DNA of 64,000 bases from JADCGM01 sp943370355 (GCA_943370355.1 CALRQP020000003.1:62001-126000); one strand, 5' to 3'; shown: positions 18,347 through 26,952, numbered from the stretch's first letter. Numbers and translations are program-made. Notes: a model not told the origin generated them from the sequence alone.

Positions 18347-19065
18347 CCCGCTCAATCCTGATGATCGTTGCCAACCCCGCCGTCAGTACGACGGTCGGCG
18401 GCCCGGTCGGGCTGTGGGCGGCCGAGCTGTTCCATCCGGTGAATGCCTTCCAGGCGCAGGGATATTCGGTCACGATCGCAAGCCCCGACGGTGGCCCGAT
18501 CCGCTTCGATGCCATGTCCGATCCTCGCGATCCGAGCCAATATTCCGCGTCCGACCAACTGAGCCTCGACTATATCGAGAACCGGCACGACGTGATGGAC
18601 CGGCTTGAGGACACGCCCTCGATCGCCGACCTGAACATGGCCGACTATGACGCGATCGTGGTGTGCGGTGGACAAGCCCCGATGTTCACATTCCCGGCCG
18701 CGGCCGGCCTCCACGGCCTGATCGGCGACTTCTATCGCACCGGTAAACCGACCGCTGCGCTGTGCCACGGCACGTCCGCGCTGCTCTTTGTCGACGGTGG
18801 CGATTTCGTCAGAGGCAAGACGATGACGGGCTTCGCCGACAGCGAAGAGGATATGGCGGACAGCATCGTCGGCCAGAAGGTCATGCCCTTTCGCATCGAG
18901 GACGAAGCCCGCGCCAAGGGTGCCAATTTCGTGACCGGCCCCGCCTTCGAGCCGTTCGCGACGCAGGACGGCAATCTGATCACCGGCCAGCAGCAGAATT
19001 CAGGAGCAGAGGTCGCGCGCCTCGTGATCGCAGCGCTTGGCGATCGAGCGGTGCCCGGGATTTGA
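18343..19065 (+). CDS. DJ-1/PfpI family (type 1 glutamine amidotransferase-like) protein
   Basis: 240 residues. The nucleophile elbow is ALCHGTSAL with C141 and H142; VVCGGQAPMFTFP and E28 in WAAELFHP match the Hsp31/YajL-like branch. Members are glyoxalase III, chaperones or redox sensors. Length (~230-240) and the N-terminal 'ANPAVSTTVGGPVGLWAAEL' fit Hsp31-like type. Translationally coupled to the NmrA-like gene (4-bp overlap). Together they look like a module against reactive carbonyls or quinones, but this is inference. Confidence 0.88.
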   Translation: MTRSILMIVANPAVSTTVGGPVGLWAAELFHPVNAFQAQGYSVTIASPDGGPIRFDAMSDPRDPSQYSASDQLSLDYIENRHDVMDRLEDTPSIADLNMADYDAIVVCGGQAPMFTFPAAAGLHGLIGDFYRTGKPTAALCHGTSALLFVDGGDFVRGKTMTGFADSEEDMADSIVGQKVMPFRIEDEARAKGANFVTGPAFEPFATQDGNLITGQQQNSGAEVARLVIAALGDRAVPGI

Positions 19066-19124
19066 AAGCGAACAGCGCGGCGCCTTTGACGCCGTCCGAA
19101 CCTGAGTCATTGTGGCGCGATAAC

Positions 19125-19739
19125 CTAACCCTGAGGCGGCACCGGCACGTCTTCGGGTTCGACTCCGTGCTTCATCAGGATCGGGGCCTGCGCGAAGGCG
19201 AAGATCAGTGAGGCGGGGAAGACTACCCAGGTCTTGAACCACACCCATTGGTCGGTCGTGACGTTGCGCCAGACGCCCTCGTTGACGATCGCCATGACAA
19301 GAAAGAACGCACCCCAGTTGCGGGTCAGCAGTTCCCAGCCGCGATCGGTCATCGCCGGATAGGCGTCGCTGAGCACCGACTTCATGAGCTGGCGGCCCGA
19401 CATCAGCGAGTAGAGCAGCAGCAGCGCGTAAAGGCCGTACAGGATCGTCGGCTTCACCTTGATGATACGGTCATCATGCAGCCCGAGCGTCAGCCCGCCG
19501 AGTACCGCGACGACGACACCGTTGAACCAGAGCAGCGGCGAAATCGTGCCGATGCGCAGCTTCGAGAAGATCATCGACGCCGCCATCGCGGCCATGAACA
19601 CGGCGGTCGCGACGAAGATCTTCTGATCGTGCGGCACCGGCGCATAGCCGTTGGCAAGAAAGAACAGCAGCAGCGGCCCGAAATCGATCGCCAATCGCAT
19701 CCCGGCCGAAAACTCACGCTTCTCGTTCGCCACCGTCAC
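19125..19739 (-). CDS. ispZ: Inner membrane-spanning septation protein A (IspZ/YciB)
   Basis: 204 residues, mostly hydrophobic with about five to six transmembrane helices (starting LAIDFGPLLLFFLANGY). The signature segments KPTILYGLYALLL, NWGAFFLVMAIVNEGVWR and WVWFKTWVVFPASLIFA identify the septation protein A family, which interacts with cell elongation and division proteins in E. coli. The GTG start overlaps the ftsY stop (GTGA), making it the last gene of a four-gene overlapping operon dapF-mtaB-ftsY-ispZ. Confidence 0.93.
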   Translation of the reverse strand: MTVANEKREFSAGMRLAIDFGPLLLFFLANGYAPVPHDQKIFVATAVFMAAMAASMIFSKLRIGTISPLLWFNGVVVAVLGGLTLGLHDDRIIKVKPTILYGLYALLLLYSLMSGRQLMKSVLSDAYPAMTDRGWELLTRNWGAFFLVMAIVNEGVWRNVTTDQWVWFKTWVVFPASLIFAFAQAPILMKHGVEPEDVPVPPQG

Positions 19740-20671
19740 TCCTTCACGCCTGCCAGCGCATTGGCGAACGCCCTCGCATCGAACGGCCGGAGGTCGTCGA
19801 TGGTTTCGCCGACGCCGACCGCATGGATCGGCAGCTTGAATTTCTCAGCCGCCGCAACGAGCACGCCGCCGCGCGCCGTGCCGTCGAGCTTGGTCATCAC
19901 AAGGCCGGTCACGCCCGCGACCTCCTTGAACACCTCGATCTGGTTGAGCGCATTCTGGCCGGTCGTCGCATCGAGCACGAGCACGACATCGTGCGGCGCC
20001 GACAGCATGAGCTTCTTCATGACCCGCTTGATCTTGGCGAGCTCGTCCATGAGGCCGGACTTGTTCTGCAGTCGACCGGCAGTGTCGATGATCAGCACGT
20101 CACGGCCCGAGTTGCGCGCCTTGTCGAGCGCCTCATAGGCGAGGCCCGCCGCATCGGCCCCGACCTTGCCCGAGATGACCGGCGCATCGATCCGGCCACC
20201 CCACACCTGCAATTGCTCGATCGCGGCCGCCCGGAAAGTGTCGCCCGCCGCAAGCATCACGCGGTAGTCCTGCTCCTGGAACAGATGCGCGAGCTTGGCG
20301 ATCGTCGTTGTCTTGCCCGAGCCGTTGACCCCGACCACGAGGATGGTGTGCGGACGCGGGAAGGCGGTTACCTCGAGCGGCCGCGCGACGGGCGCGAGCA
20401 CCCGCTCGATCTCGTCGGCAACCACGGCGCGCACCTCGGCCTCGGTGACCGCCTTGTCATATTTTTCCGCCGACAGCTTCGCGGTGATCCGCGCCGCGAG
20501 TGCCGGGCCGAGGTCCGCGCCGATCAGCGCCTCCTCAATCTCCTCGAGCATCGCATCGTCGAGCTTCGAGCGCGTGAACACGCCGGCAAGGCCGTCGCCG
20601 AGCTTGTCCGACGACCGCGACAGCCCGGCGCGCAGCTTGGCAAACCAGCCCTTGGGTTCCTCCACGCTCAC
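19736..20671 (-). CDS. ftsY: Signal recognition particle receptor FtsY
   Basis: 311 residues comprising only the N and G domains. G1 is VGVNGSGKTTTIAKLA, DTFRAAAIEQL is the insertion-box motif, DTAGRLQNK is G3 and TKLDGTARGG is G4. The enteric acidic A domain is missing; the protein begins SVEEPKGWFAKLRAGL, an amphipathic helix that likely binds membrane directly. It pairs with Ffh to deliver nascent membrane proteins to SecYEG. GTG 20671 overlaps the mtaB TGA by 4 bp; longer in-frame readings run through mtaB and are rejected. Confidence 0.96.
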   Translation of the reverse strand: MSVEEPKGWFAKLRAGLSRSSDKLGDGLAGVFTRSKLDDAMLEEIEEALIGADLGPALAARITAKLSAEKYDKAVTEAEVRAVVADEIERVLAPVARPLEVTAFPRPHTILVVGVNGSGKTTTIAKLAHLFQEQDYRVMLAAGDTFRAAAIEQLQVWGGRIDAPVISGKVGADAAGLAYEALDKARNSGRDVLIIDTAGRLQNKSGLMDELAKIKRVMKKLMLSAPHDVVLVLDATTGQNALNQIEVFKEVAGVTGLVMTKLDGTARGGVLVAAAEKFKLPIHAVGVGETIDDLRPFDARAFANALAGVKE

Positions 20672-21924
20672 GCCGCCTCCGCCATCAATCGGTCGCCGTC
20701 GAGCCCGGTGATCCGCGCCCGCACGATCTGCCCCGCTTCGCCTGCTATCCGAACGCCCGCGAACCCCGGCGTATGCCCGCCGCCACCGCGTTCGACCAGC
20801 ACCTCTTGCACCGTGCCGATCTGGGACGACAGCCACGCCGACCGGCGGCTCGCCGCTGCGGCGCGCAACTGCGCTGCCCGTTCCCGCCGCAGCGCAGGGG
20901 GAACTTGCGGCATCCGCGCGGCCGGCGTGCCGTCGCGCTCCGAATAAGGGAAGATATGCGCATGAACGATGTCGCAATCGTCGATCAGCGCGAGGCTGTT
21001 CGCGAACATCGCAGGCGTCTCGGTCGGGAAGCCGGCGATGAGGTCGGTGCCAATCGCGACCTCCGGCCGCTTCGCCTTGATTGTCGCGACGATCCGCACC
21101 GCGTCGGCCCGCGAATGCCGCCGCTTCATCCGCTTCAGTATCATGTCGTCGCCCGCCTGCAGCGACAAATGCAGGTGCGGCATCAGGCGCGGCTCGCCGG
21201 TGATGAGGTCCATGAGCCGCGGGTCGATTTCCACGGAGTCGATCGACGACAGCCGCAGCCGCTGCAAGTGGGGCACGCCGTCGAGGATCGCCTGCACGAG
21301 ATCGCCGAGCCGGAGCGCGCCCTCGCGCCAGTCGGTCAGGTCGACACCGGTCAGTATAACCTCATTGTAGGTGTCGGCGAGTTCGCGAATGCGGTCGATG
21401 ACTGCGGCGGCAGGGACGGAGCGGGAGGCCCCGCGCCCATAAGGAATGATGCAGAAGGTACAGCGATGATCGCAGCCATTCTGGATTGCGACAAAGGCGC
21501 GGGAGCCAAGGGTGGAGGCTGCTACTTCTTCCCTCCCCCTTGAGGGGGGAGGCGACTCAGCGAAGCTGAGCGGGTGGGGGTGGGCGACATCGAAACGCGG
21601 TGTCACCCCTCCCCGGTCGGCTGGGGCCGACTCGCCCTCCCCCTCAAGGGGAGGGAAGAGGTAGGCACTGCGGTCCAACTTCACCGCATTCCGAACAACC
21701 TCAACCCCCTCGAACCGCTCGGTCTCCGCCGCACAGCCCGTCACAACCACCCGCCGCCCCGCAGCAATCCCGCGCCGCACCGCCTTGCGCACATCGCGCA
21801 CCGCCTCGGCAGTCACCGCACAGCTGTTCACGACGAGCAGGTCGTCCGACAGCCCGAGCCGGCCGATCGCCTCGCTCTCGACGGCATTCAGCCGGCAGCC
21901 GAAATTCGCGATCTCGACCGTCAC
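20668..21924 (-). CDS. mtaB: tRNA (N6-threonylcarbamoyladenosine-C2)-methylthiotransferase MtaB, with in-frame repeat insertion
   Basis: 418 residues. The N-terminal MTTase domain uses C10 (NFGCRLN), C35 (VNSCAVTAE) and C64 (VTGCAAE) for the first 4Fe-4S cluster; the radical SAM cluster is C151-x3-C155-x2-C158 in GCDHRCTFC. A C-terminal TRAM-like region follows. It converts t6A37 to ms2t6A37 in ANN-decoding tRNAs. Between the two Fe-S domains, residues ~90-136 (PPLEGEGESAP to PSRGREEVA) are encoded by a palindromic repeat and match nothing expected in the family. The frame stays open through it. GTG 21924 overlaps the dapF stop by 4 bp. Whether the enzyme is active with the insert is untested. 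Confidence 0.92.
   Translation of the reverse strand: MTVEIANFGCRLNAVESEAIGRLGLSDDLLVVNSCAVTAEAVRDVRKAVRRGIAAGRRVVVTGCAAETERFEGVEVVRNAVKLDRSAYLFPPLEGEGESAPADRGGVTPRFDVAHPHPLSFAESPPPSRGREEVAASTLGSRAFVAIQNGCDHRCTFCIIPYGRGASRSVPAAAVIDRIRELADTYNEVILTGVDLTDWREGALRLGDLVQAILDGVPHLQRLRLSSIDSVEIDPRLMDLITGEPRLMPHLHLSLQAGDDMILKRMKRRHSRADAVRIVATIKAKRPEVAIGTDLIAGFPTETPAMFANSLALIDDCDIVHAHIFPYSERDGTPAARMPQVPPALRRERAAQLRAAAASRRSAWLSSQIGTVQEVLVERGGGGHTPGFAGVRIAGEAGQIVRARITGLDGDRLMAEAA
21525..21663. repeat. Composite palindromic repeat inserted within mtaB
   Basis: About 139 bp. Two units face each other: the left unit begins CTTCTTCCCTCCCCCTTGA, the right unit, read on the other strand, begins CCTCTTCCCTCCCCTTGA. 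Each unit has two internal hairpins: one of CCCTCCCC/GGGGAGG type and one of GACTC-AGCGAAGCT-GAGC type (left) or GAGTCGG-CCCCAG-CCGAC (right). Related units lie at 53551-53668 and, more loosely, 52290-52396. It lies wholly inside an open reading frame. Confidence 0.8.
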
Positions 21925-22727
21925 TGATAGGCCGCCAGATCGACCGTCCCGCGAAAGCTGGTCGCCGCCGGTCCGGTCATGCGGATGCGGTTGTCGGTGC
22001 CCCAGTCGATGACAAGATCGCCGCCCGCCAGTTCGACGGTGACGCGCCGGTCGGCGAGGCCGCGCCGCATCGCCGCCACCGCCGTCGCGCAGGCCCCCGT
22101 CCCGCAAGCCCGCGTCAGGCCGACGCCGCGCTCCCAGACCTGCAATTTGAGCCGGGTCCGGTCGATCGGCTGACACACGTTCACATTCACCCGCGCCGGG
22201 AACAGCGGATCATGCTCGATGCGCGGGCCAAGCTCGGCGAGCGGCACCGCCGCCAGATCGCCGACAAAGAAGATCACATGCGGATTGCCGACATTGACCG
22301 CGCTTGGTGCTTCCAGCCCGTCCCAGCCGACCGGCATCGACAGCGTGTCCATCGCATAGGCGAGCGGGATCAGCTCCCAGTCGAAGCGCGGCTCGCCCAT
22401 GTCGACGGTCGCAGCGGTGCCGTCGAAGGTCGTGCCAAGCAGGCCTTCCGCTGTCTCGATCGTGCCATAGCTGCCCAGCAGCGTTGCAACGCAACGGCTG
22501 ACATTGCCGCACGCGCCGACTTCGCCGCCATCGGCGTTCCAGATGCGCATGAACACATCGGCCCGCTCCGAGGGTTCGAGCCGGATCAGCTGGTCGCAGC
22601 CGATCCCGGTCCGCCGGTCCGCCAGCCGCGCGACCTGCGCATCGCTCAGCTGAATCGCCTGCGCACGCGCATCGAACACGACGAAGTCGTTGCCGAGGCC
22701 GTGCATCTTCAGAAACGGGGTTTCCAT
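21921..22727 (-). CDS. dapF: Diaminopimelate epimerase
   Basis: 268 residues. The two catalytic cysteines are C73 in GACGNVSRC and C208 in TRACGTGACA; the N-terminal KMHGLGNDFVVFD and the GNPHVIFFV segment are family signatures. It interconverts LL- and meso-diaminopimelate for lysine and peptidoglycan synthesis. The motif after C73 is GNVSRC rather than the usual GNGxRC, a small deviation next to the active site. First gene of the overlapping dapF-mtaB-ftsY-ispZ run. Confidence 0.96.
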   Translation of the reverse strand: METPFLKMHGLGNDFVVFDARAQAIQLSDAQVARLADRRTGIGCDQLIRLEPSERADVFMRIWNADGGEVGACGNVSRCVATLLGSYGTIETAEGLLGTTFDGTAATVDMGEPRFDWELIPLAYAMDTLSMPVGWDGLEAPSAVNVGNPHVIFFVGDLAAVPLAELGPRIEHDPLFPARVNVNVCQPIDRTRLKLQVWERGVGLTRACGTGACATAVAAMRRGLADRRVTVELAGGDLVIDWGTDNRIRMTGPAATSFRGTVDLAAYQ

Positions 22728-22778
22728 GACCGGGCGGATGTAGGGGCGACAAGGCGCGAAGTCTATCGCCCGCGCGCC

Positions 22779-24431
22779 CTACCGCCCCTGTCCGCGCCAG
22801 CGATGGATCGTGCGTTCCATGATCGCTTCCTCATCCCCGGCATGCGTCCACAGCTCGCTGAACAGCGGATCGTCGGAGGCCGGGCGCAGGTGCGCGGCGA
22901 GATCGTCCAGCCTTACCCGGATCGGAATCGACACGCCCTCGCCGCAAATGATGCACTCGCGGTTCCTGAGCGCCGGGATCGAATCGAGGAAGCCGCGCGC
23001 GCCTTCGGGCATCGCATTCCGGACATAGGCCTGGTCGCGGTCGTTGTTCAGACGCATCGAGATGATCGTGCCGCACTGCGACAGCACGCCCTCGGCAAGG
23101 TCGCTCGGGCGCTGCGTGATCAGGCCCAGCGACACGCCATATTTGCGGCCCTCCTTGGCGATACGCTCGAGGATTTTCCGCACCGCGACCCCGGTCGTCA
23201 CGCGGTCGCTAGGCACATAACGATGCGCTTCCTCGCAGACGAGCAGGATCGGCCGCTGCGGCTCGTTGCGCGACCAGATCGCATAGTCGAACACCATGCG
23301 CGCCAGCACCGCGACGACGACGGTCACGATGTCCGACGGCACGCCTGACAGGTCGATGATCGAGATCGGTTTGCCATTGGCGGGCAGGCGGAAGATGCGC
23401 CCGAGGAACTGCGCCATATTGTCGGACACCAGCAGCCCGTTGAACATGAAGGCGTAGCGCGGATCGCCCTTCAGCTCCTCGATCTTGGTCTTGATCCGCA
23501 TATAGGGCGCGAGGTCGTTGGCCTTTTCCAGCTTGCCCATCTGCGCGACGAGCGACGCAAGCAGGTCGGACAGCAGATAGGGGACCGGCGAATCGACGGT
23601 CAGCTTACCGAGCGACTGCGCGATCCGGTTCTTGCCGCGCGCCGCCAGCAGCGCCTTGGCGAGCACGTCGCGGTCGGCCTCGCGCTCGGCCCCTTCGGTC
23701 GTGATGTAAACCTCGCAATGTTCCTCGAAATTCATCAGCCAATAGGGCAGCGCGAGATTGTCGACATTGTAGATCATGCCCGTCGTCGCGAAGGCGGCGG
23801 CATATTCGCCGTGCGGGTCGAGCATCATGATATGGCCGTGCGGGGCCTTCTCGACGATGCGGTGCAGGATCAGCGCGGCCGACGTCGATTTGCCGGTGCC
23901 GGTCGACCCCAGCAGCGCGAAATGCTTACCAAGCATCGCGTCGAACAGCAGCGAGGCGCGGACATCGCTGGTGGGGTAGACGGTGCCGATCTCGATATGC
24001 GGCTTGTCGACGCCTTCGAAGATCATCGCGAGATCGCGCCGGGTGACGGGCCAGACTGAATCGCCGGGCACCGGATAGCGCGTCACGCCGCGGCGGAAGT
24101 CGGCGATGCCGCCGTCGGGCGTCTCCGCCCCTTCGCCGAGGAAATCGACGCGCGCCTCGACCTTGCCCTCATCACCGTCGCAGGCGCGCAGGTCGCGCAC
24201 ATTGCCGAGCAGCCACCAGCCGCCGACCTTGATTTTGATCTGGCTGCCGACCTGCCCCGAGGCGGCCACCGCAGCATCGGCATGGCCTTCGAGCTGGCGC
24301 ATCGCCGATATGTCGAACCGGCACAGCGACGCGCCGCCAGCGATCTCGCGCAATGTGCCGATCGCCGACAGTCCGCCTGCCGCTACGCCCAGCGCCGACG
24401 CGCCTTCGAATGTCTGGCTGGCAAAGTCCAT
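22779..24431 (-). CDS. HerA-like DUF87 ATP-binding protein
   Basis: About 550 residues. An N-terminal beta-barrel-like HAS domain (to ~130) precedes an ATPase core with Walker A GSTGTGKST, HIMMLDPHGEY, and Walker B-type ILLVCEEAHRYVP; GLITQRPSDL is the sensor motif. This is the HerA/VirB4-like FtsK superfamily. HerA works with NurA in archaea; bacterial stand-alone members are poorly understood, and no nuclease partner is next door. ATG 24431 is listed; an in-frame TTG at 24452 has a GAGGGG box 10 bases before it, but that box is part of a GC-rich hairpin and may be accidental. Confidence 0.85.
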   Translation of the reverse strand: MDFASQTFEGASALGVAAGGLSAIGTLREIAGGASLCRFDISAMRQLEGHADAAVAASGQVGSQIKIKVGGWWLLGNVRDLRACDGDEGKVEARVDFLGEGAETPDGGIADFRRGVTRYPVPGDSVWPVTRRDLAMIFEGVDKPHIEIGTVYPTSDVRASLLFDAMLGKHFALLGSTGTGKSTSAALILHRIVEKAPHGHIMMLDPHGEYAAAFATTGMIYNVDNLALPYWLMNFEEHCEVYITTEGAEREADRDVLAKALLAARGKNRIAQSLGKLTVDSPVPYLLSDLLASLVAQMGKLEKANDLAPYMRIKTKIEELKGDPRYAFMFNGLLVSDNMAQFLGRIFRLPANGKPISIIDLSGVPSDIVTVVVAVLARMVFDYAIWSRNEPQRPILLVCEEAHRYVPSDRVTTGVAVRKILERIAKEGRKYGVSLGLITQRPSDLAEGVLSQCGTIISMRLNNDRDQAYVRNAMPEGARGFLDSIPALRNRECIICGEGVSIPIRVRLDDLAAHLRPASDDPLFSELWTHAGDEEAIMERTIHRWRGQGR

Positions 24432-24462
24432 GAACCAACGGCTAGCGGCCAATGGTTAATTT

Positions 24463-24487
24463 CCCCTCTCCCTTCAAAGGAGAGGGG
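24463..24487. repeat. Short GC-rich hairpin (half repeat)
   Basis: CCCCTCTCC and GGAGAGGGG, separated by seven bases, form a perfect stem between the stop of the exported-protein gene and the HerA-like gene. It resembles one hairpin of the larger palindromic repeats in the window. No U-tract follows on the minus strand, so it is a poor terminator. Confidence 0.5.
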
Positions 24488-24489
24488 GC

Positions 24490-25272
24490 TCATCTCCCCA
24501 CGTAGCGATAGCCCTCGATCCGGTTGAGGATCGAGAAGTCGACCGTGACCAGCCCCAGCCCCTGCAGGCTGGTATCGAACCCCAGCGCGCGGAGCAGTTT
24601 CACGCCCTTTACGGGATCGGGCGCATAGCTCAGGCCCATCGACAACAGCTTGACCTTGCCGGCCGCATTGCCGCGTCCCTTATCGCCGGTAGGCAAGGAC
24701 ACGATAACCGAAGACACATAAGGCGCACCGGCCCCGGTCTTGCGCACGGTCAGCGTGCCGTTGAGCAGCGGCAGCGGCGAATCGGTATTGATTTCGATGT
24801 CGGCCGACCCGAACCGCCGCACCTTCTTTGGGTCCACTTTGAAATTGTAAGTGGCGATCGTCGCCGTCTCGCGCGCCTTGGTCGCCGGGCCGTTCATCAG
24901 GTTGCGAATTTCGGAATAGGCGGGAAAGTCCTCGGCCTTGTCCTTCTCGCGGTCACGCTCATGATCGCCAGCGACCTTGACGTGACCGTCGCCCGAATCG
25001 CGGATGACCTTGGTGCGCAGTGCCGCAGGCTTCGACGGATCATAGGCGATGACGCGCGTCTCGCGCAGCGGCGGGCGGTCGCGCTTGCCGGTGTGCGCCT
25101 TGTCGAAAAAGTCGCCGACGACGGTCGAGCCGCCCGTCCAGACCTTCATCGTCGAATAATAGGCCCAGTCGCTGCCGCTGTAGGCCCCGCCATTCGCCAG
25201 CGCCATGTCGAGCAGCTGGTCGGCGGAGGCGGGAGTCGCAACGGCGACAGCGAGCAGTAAGGCGAATTTCAT
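24490..25272 (-). CDS. Exported protein of unknown function, 260 aa
   Basis: Signal peptide MKFALLLAVAVATPASA with cleavage before DQ. The mature part is predominantly beta and charged: GGSTVVGDFFDKAHTGKRD, HERDREKDKAEDFPAYSEI, and a C-terminal block ending RIEGYRYVGR. I do not recognise the family. ATG 25272 is chosen because the signal peptide begins there; upstream in-frame codons overlap the next gene. It is the third gene of a likely transcript: LuxR regulator, exported protein (25328-26068), this gene (55-bp gap). Confidence 0.7.
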   Translation of the reverse strand: MKFALLLAVAVATPASADQLLDMALANGGAYSGSDWAYYSTMKVWTGGSTVVGDFFDKAHTGKRDRPPLRETRVIAYDPSKPAALRTKVIRDSGDGHVKVAGDHERDREKDKAEDFPAYSEIRNLMNGPATKARETATIATYNFKVDPKKVRRFGSADIEINTDSPLPLLNGTLTVRKTGAGAPYVSSVIVSLPTGDKGRGNAAGKVKLLSMGLSYAPDPVKGVKLLRALGFDTSLQGLGLVTVDFSILNRIEGYRYVGR

Positions 25273-25327
25273 CGACGGGATCCTGATGTGTGTTGCTCGC
25301 GCACTACAGCAGATTATTGAGTCCTTG

Positions 25328-26068
25328 TCACTTGCCTGCGTTGGCGGGGTCGAAGATTTTGCGGTCCAGCGGCGGATCAATCCGCCACCGCGTCCAGAAC
25401 ACCTCGTTCTGTTTGACCCCATTGTAATACAGCGTGACATGCCGCGCCTGGGTCCAGCCCGGGCGCCGGACGAAATCGTCATAATGCCGGACATGCCACC
25501 CCTTTGGGGTCGCAAATCCAACCATCCTGATTGTGTTCGAAACTTGGTCGATCCCAAACAGTGTCGCGGTGCCGCCGGGATCGACAACACGCACCATCCA
25601 AACCGGATGACCGTCAACAGAATCGTCGGGCAGGCGGGTCAGCACAAAACCAGGTTTCAACGCGTGCCGAATGACTCCGAAACCGAAGTTTGAGGCCCAG
25701 AAGGCGTCGGCCTGCGTCTGGGGAACAGGCCCCGCCTGCGTCCATGTTGTCTGACCATCCGATGCGGCCTGAAACAACAGCTTCCCATCGGCGCGTGCAT
25801 CGATACGCACGAGCCCGGCCTCGCCATGCGCCGAAACGCGGTCTGCCTCGAAAATTCGCCACATTCGGTAGTCGTTCGCCACCGATTTCGATGCGGCAGC
25901 GTCAGGCGCGTAGAAAACGGCGCGTCCAGTGAGTTCAAGCGATTTGACGTTGGCCCAGTGATCGCCGCCCGCTCCCGCATAGGCCCGGGCGACGATGTCG
26001 CGCGCATCCGGTTCCGGCGCTGCCGCAGCCAACAATAGGAGCGCAAGCGTCCCCAGCGCTCGAATCAA
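25328..26068 (-). CDS. Exported protein, LolA/outer-membrane-lipoprotein-sorting-like
   Basis: 246 residues. The N-terminus MIRALGTLALLLLAAAAPEP is a signal peptide. The pattern that follows, DARDIVARAYAGAGGDHWAN then VKSLELTGRAVFY, is typical of bacterial exported proteins with a LolA-like beta-sheet (an 'outer membrane lipoprotein-sorting' annotation). Late segments GHPVWMVRVVDPGGTATLFG and WHVRHYDDFVRRPG fit such a fold. TTG 26068 overlaps the LuxR gene's stop (TTGA), so the pair is translationally coupled. Function is unknown. Confidence 0.7.
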   Translation of the reverse strand: MIRALGTLALLLLAAAAPEPDARDIVARAYAGAGGDHWANVKSLELTGRAVFYAPDAAASKSVANDYRMWRIFEADRVSAHGEAGLVRIDARADGKLLFQAASDGQTTWTQAGPVPQTQADAFWASNFGFGVIRHALKPGFVLTRLPDDSVDGHPVWMVRVVDPGGTATLFGIDQVSNTIRMVGFATPKGWHVRHYDDFVRRPGWTQARHVTLYYNGVKQNEVFWTRWRIDPPLDRKIFDPANAGK

Positions 26069-26832
26069 TTGGCTAGGCCCAGATACCCCAGCTGCGCCGC
26101 CTTGAAGATTGTCTGGCTGCGGTTGACCGCATCGAGCTTCTCGCCGGCATTCTGGATGTGGAAGCGCACGGTCGCATGGCTACGCGACAGGATCATGCTG
26201 ATCTCCTTGTCGGTCTTGCCGACCGCCGCCCAGCGCAGGCATTCGATCTCGCGCTTGGTGAGCTGGCAGTCGCTCGGCAGCCACTGCCGCGTCCGCATCA
26301 CCTTCACATAGCCCGAGATGAAGCGGTGGGTCAGCAGGTGCAGCGAATCGGCATGCGCTTCGAACTCCGCCGACAGGTCGGTCTTGCCATTGCGGACACC
26401 GTAGCCGGCCATGCCGATCTGCCCGAACGGCAGATGGACGGGCACGGCGATGGTCGCACGGGTCAGCGAGCGCTTCTCGAAATTGGCGAGGTCGATCGCG
26501 TCGAGATAGCGGTTCGGCGACCGCGTGTGGAACCCCTCGGCATTGCACCAGAAGGGCTCGCCCTCGTAGCGGCAGGCGCGCGCGACGGGCGAATGCAGCG
26601 CCAGCCGCGTATCGGTCCACCATTGCTCATGCGGCTGGATGAAGCCGAAGACGGTCGATGCCAGCACATTGCCGTCAGCATCGATCATCGGCTGTTTCGA
26701 TGCGATATTGTCGGACATCACCGGACGAAAGCCGCCCATCTCGGCAACGATGTCGCGAAACGCTTCTGCCGCGGGCCGGATATCGGCCACCGAATTGATC
26801 GTCACGGCGCGTGTGTCGAGGCTCAGCCCCAT
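26065..26832 (-). CDS. LuxR family transcriptional regulator
   Basis: 255 residues. The N-terminal ~165 residues resemble an autoinducer-binding-type domain (EPFWCNAEGFH, IAVPVHLPFGQIGMAGYG). The C-terminal LuxR HTH is clear: LTKREIECLRWAAVGKTDKE, then ISMILSRSHATVRFHIQNAGE and KLDAVNRSQ. No LuxI-type synthase lies nearby, so it is a LuxR solo. It heads a transcript with two exported proteins, overlapping the first by 4 bp, suggesting that it regulates them. The ligand is unknown, and I could not align it well enough to test the canonical AHL-contact residues. Confidence 0.88.
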   Translation of the reverse strand: MGLSLDTRAVTINSVADIRPAAEAFRDIVAEMGGFRPVMSDNIASKQPMIDADGNVLASTVFGFIQPHEQWWTDTRLALHSPVARACRYEGEPFWCNAEGFHTRSPNRYLDAIDLANFEKRSLTRATIAVPVHLPFGQIGMAGYGVRNGKTDLSAEFEAHADSLHLLTHRFISGYVKVMRTRQWLPSDCQLTKREIECLRWAAVGKTDKEISMILSRSHATVRFHIQNAGEKLDAVNRSQTIFKAAQLGYLGLAN

Positions 26833-26933
26833 TGCAATCTCCCCACGATCCTGTGCTCGCGTCGGTCGCGCCCTACCGGCCCTTATCCGTCGCTCTCGAG
26901 TCGCACCCTAGCAGGATAAAGAGGGGTTTCAAG

Positions 26934-26951
26934 TGGCGCTCGAAAGCGTCA
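26934..26951 (-). terminator. Hairpin with UUCG loop after ptsH, possible terminator
   Basis: On the minus strand TGACGCTTTCGAGCGCCA forms CGCT-TTCG-AGCG with imperfect flanks, one base after the ptsH stop. No run of T follows, so it might be a stability element rather than a terminator. Confidence 0.35.
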
Positions 26952-26952
26952 C

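Noticed and set aside
21525..21663. Frameshift or assembly error in mtaB
   Set aside because: The reading frame is continuous on both sides with intact Cys motifs, and a related repeat exists elsewhere in the window, so insertion is the simpler explanation.
21525..21663. CRISPR array
   Set aside because: The repeats are palindromic units facing each other, without regular spacers or cas genes.
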